From: Roseiarcus sp963813555
GTDB lineage: Bacteria > Pseudomonadota > Alphaproteobacteria > Rhizobiales > Beijerinckiaceae
Assembly: GCA_963813555.1 (NCBI GenBank)
Contig: CAWEZX010000007.1
Coordinates: 62,001-126,000, forward strand
Direction: 5' to 3'
Length of the DNA: 64,000 bases
Part shown: in pieces, positions 63,235 through 64,000 of the stretch
Position numbering within the stretch: position 1 is the stretch's first letter
Layout of the letters: each line of letters opens with the position of its first letter
The notes under the pieces: generated by a model
What the model saw: the letters and a program-made list of their open reading frames with translations, nothing else
The model's database searches: none
Told to the model about the DNA's origin: nothing
Made by a program: the position numbers and the translations under genes

Positions 63235-64000
63235 TCCGGATTGTGAAGACGCCGCAGCGCGAGACGCGCGACGCCTACACACGCGTCCTGCAACTCAACA
63301 TGTTTGAGGGGAGCGGGCAGTTTTCGCTCCCTGATCTTCGTCCAACCCAAGTTCACCGCGCCGCCGCCGACGGTTCGGACCGAGCGCAGCGCCGGCGCTC
63401 CCAGTTCTGCTAGTTTGCGATAGGCGAGCGCCTCGACTTCGGCGATGCCTTCCAGGATCGCCTGGAAGAAGGTCGTTTCGTCTTTGGGCCTGGGCTCAAG
63501 CCGCGGCGCCAGCTCGGGGTCGTTGATCGGAAAGCGCTCGCCGGGCCTCAGAAGCGGGTAGTACTTCAATCCAGTTGGCGCCTCCGGTTTGAGCGCCACA
63601 GAAAGCGCCGCCAGGCGATCGCGTGGAAAAAAAGCTTGGATCACCTTGCCGCCTGTATTTGAGGCGCCGCCGGCGAGCCAGGCAGAGCCGATCCGATGGC
63701 TGTAGATCCCGAACTCCGGGGCAAAGATCGGCCGATCGCACAAGAGCTTGATAACCAGCGTCGATCCGAGGCCAGTTACTCCGTCACCGGCCTCGGCGGC
63801 GCCGGTCGCGAGGAACGAGGCGCAACCATCCGTGGTTCCGGCATGCACAATCGCCGAAGCGGATATGCCGAGGCCAATGGCCTCCGGGCCAACCGGGCCG
63901 ACAGGGCGCCCGGCTCCAGAGCGAGAGGCAATTTTCCCACGTCCGCGCCGGCGCGCTCGATCCACTCGGGCCATCGAGCCGCGACAGGGTCGTAGCCTGT
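63231..64000 (-). pseudogene. FGGY-family kinase, D-ribulokinase-like, partial and with one frameshift
   Basis: The gene enters from the right edge. Frame 1 of the complement reads TGYDPVAARWPEWIERAGAD and GKLPLALEPGA; then a base is missing in the C run and the next frame gives VGPVGPEAIGLGISASAIVH, GTTDGCASFLATGAAEAGDG, VTGLGSTLVIKLL, GIYSHRIGSAWLAGGASNTG and SVRTVGGGAVNLGWTKIRER to the stop at 63231. The blocks GTTD, LGSTLVIK and GGASNTGG resemble the plant/cyanobacterial ribulokinase-type (SePSK, XK-1). The deletion lies near 63904-63906. The upstream part of the gene is outside the window. It precedes the HAD gene with ATGA overlap. Confidence 0.85.

Noticed and set aside
1..64000. CRISPR arrays, tRNA or rRNA genes
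   Set aside because: No regularly spaced direct repeats of CRISPR type, no cloverleaf-like sequence with a T-loop consensus and no rRNA-like conserved stretch were noticed. A tool-based scan (tRNAscan, Infernal) would settle small RNA genes.

Overview
The window looks like a chromosomal piece of a high-GC alphaproteobacterium of the Hyphomicrobiales (Rhizobiales) type. This rests on the SmoEFGK/MtlK/SmoS-like polyol operon, a biuret-hydrolase-like gene, the zinc GTPase plus WD40 pair, and the short dispersed repeat that translates as MAGxDPAIH. The exact genus cannot be told from the sequence alone. Both ends are cut inside genes: an SDR on the left and an FGGY kinase on the right. No tRNA, rRNA or CRISPR array was seen.

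Layout. 1-3.2 kb: a + strand operon of SDR, lambda-crystallin-type 3-hydroxyacid dehydrogenase, BKACE (DUF849) and SMP-30 lactonase, which can be read as one sugar-acid pathway. 3.2-8.7 kb: thioesterase, DUF3237 protein, gnd, a secreted protein, a B12-type radical SAM enzyme and a small XRE regulator. 9.0-15.9 kb: a graveyard of decayed insertion sequences (three IS630, two IS110, one IS256, one IS481, one IS5), partly nested, with no intact transposase. 15.9-18.2 kb: broken metabolic genes (ABC permease, enoyl-CoA hydratase, CoA-transferase) and an intact cyclase. 18.5-25.5 kb: housekeeping genes glyS (with two unusual in-frame insertions), folE, a RibD/DHFR-like reductase and purB, plus a D-amino-acid-oxidase-like enzyme. 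25.6-27.2 kb: a PIN-like protein and a secreted protein. 27.3-35.0 kb: a - strand run with a TRAP transporter, a solitary sugar-ABC ATPase, a 2-hydroxyacid dehydrogenase, an OYE-type reductase and an NHL-repeat protein. 35.3-39.0 kb: cupin, YkgJ-like and SH3-like proteins, zinc GTPase and WD40 protein.

39.7-51.4 kb is a polyol utilisation locus: an unusual FGGY kinase-HAD phosphatase fusion, a SorC-type regulator, an ABC importer (smoEFGK), mannitol dehydrogenase, sorbitol dehydrogenase and two more SDRs. A perfect palindrome overlaps the probable promoter of smoE. 51.9-57.3 kb is a - strand operon for a BMP/nucleoside-type ABC importer that encloses a biuret-amidohydrolase-like gene, which suggests uptake and hydrolysis of a small ureide. 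57.6-64 kb is a - strand ribose-type ABC importer with a HAD phosphatase and a ribulokinase-like FGGY kinase.

Three otherwise healthy genes (smoE, the ribose-type ATPase and the terminal FGGY kinase) each carry a single-base frameshift. These may be sequencing errors rather than true pseudogenes, unlike the many-lesion decay of the 9-17 kb region. All functional calls come from reading motifs and family resemblance; no database search was run.
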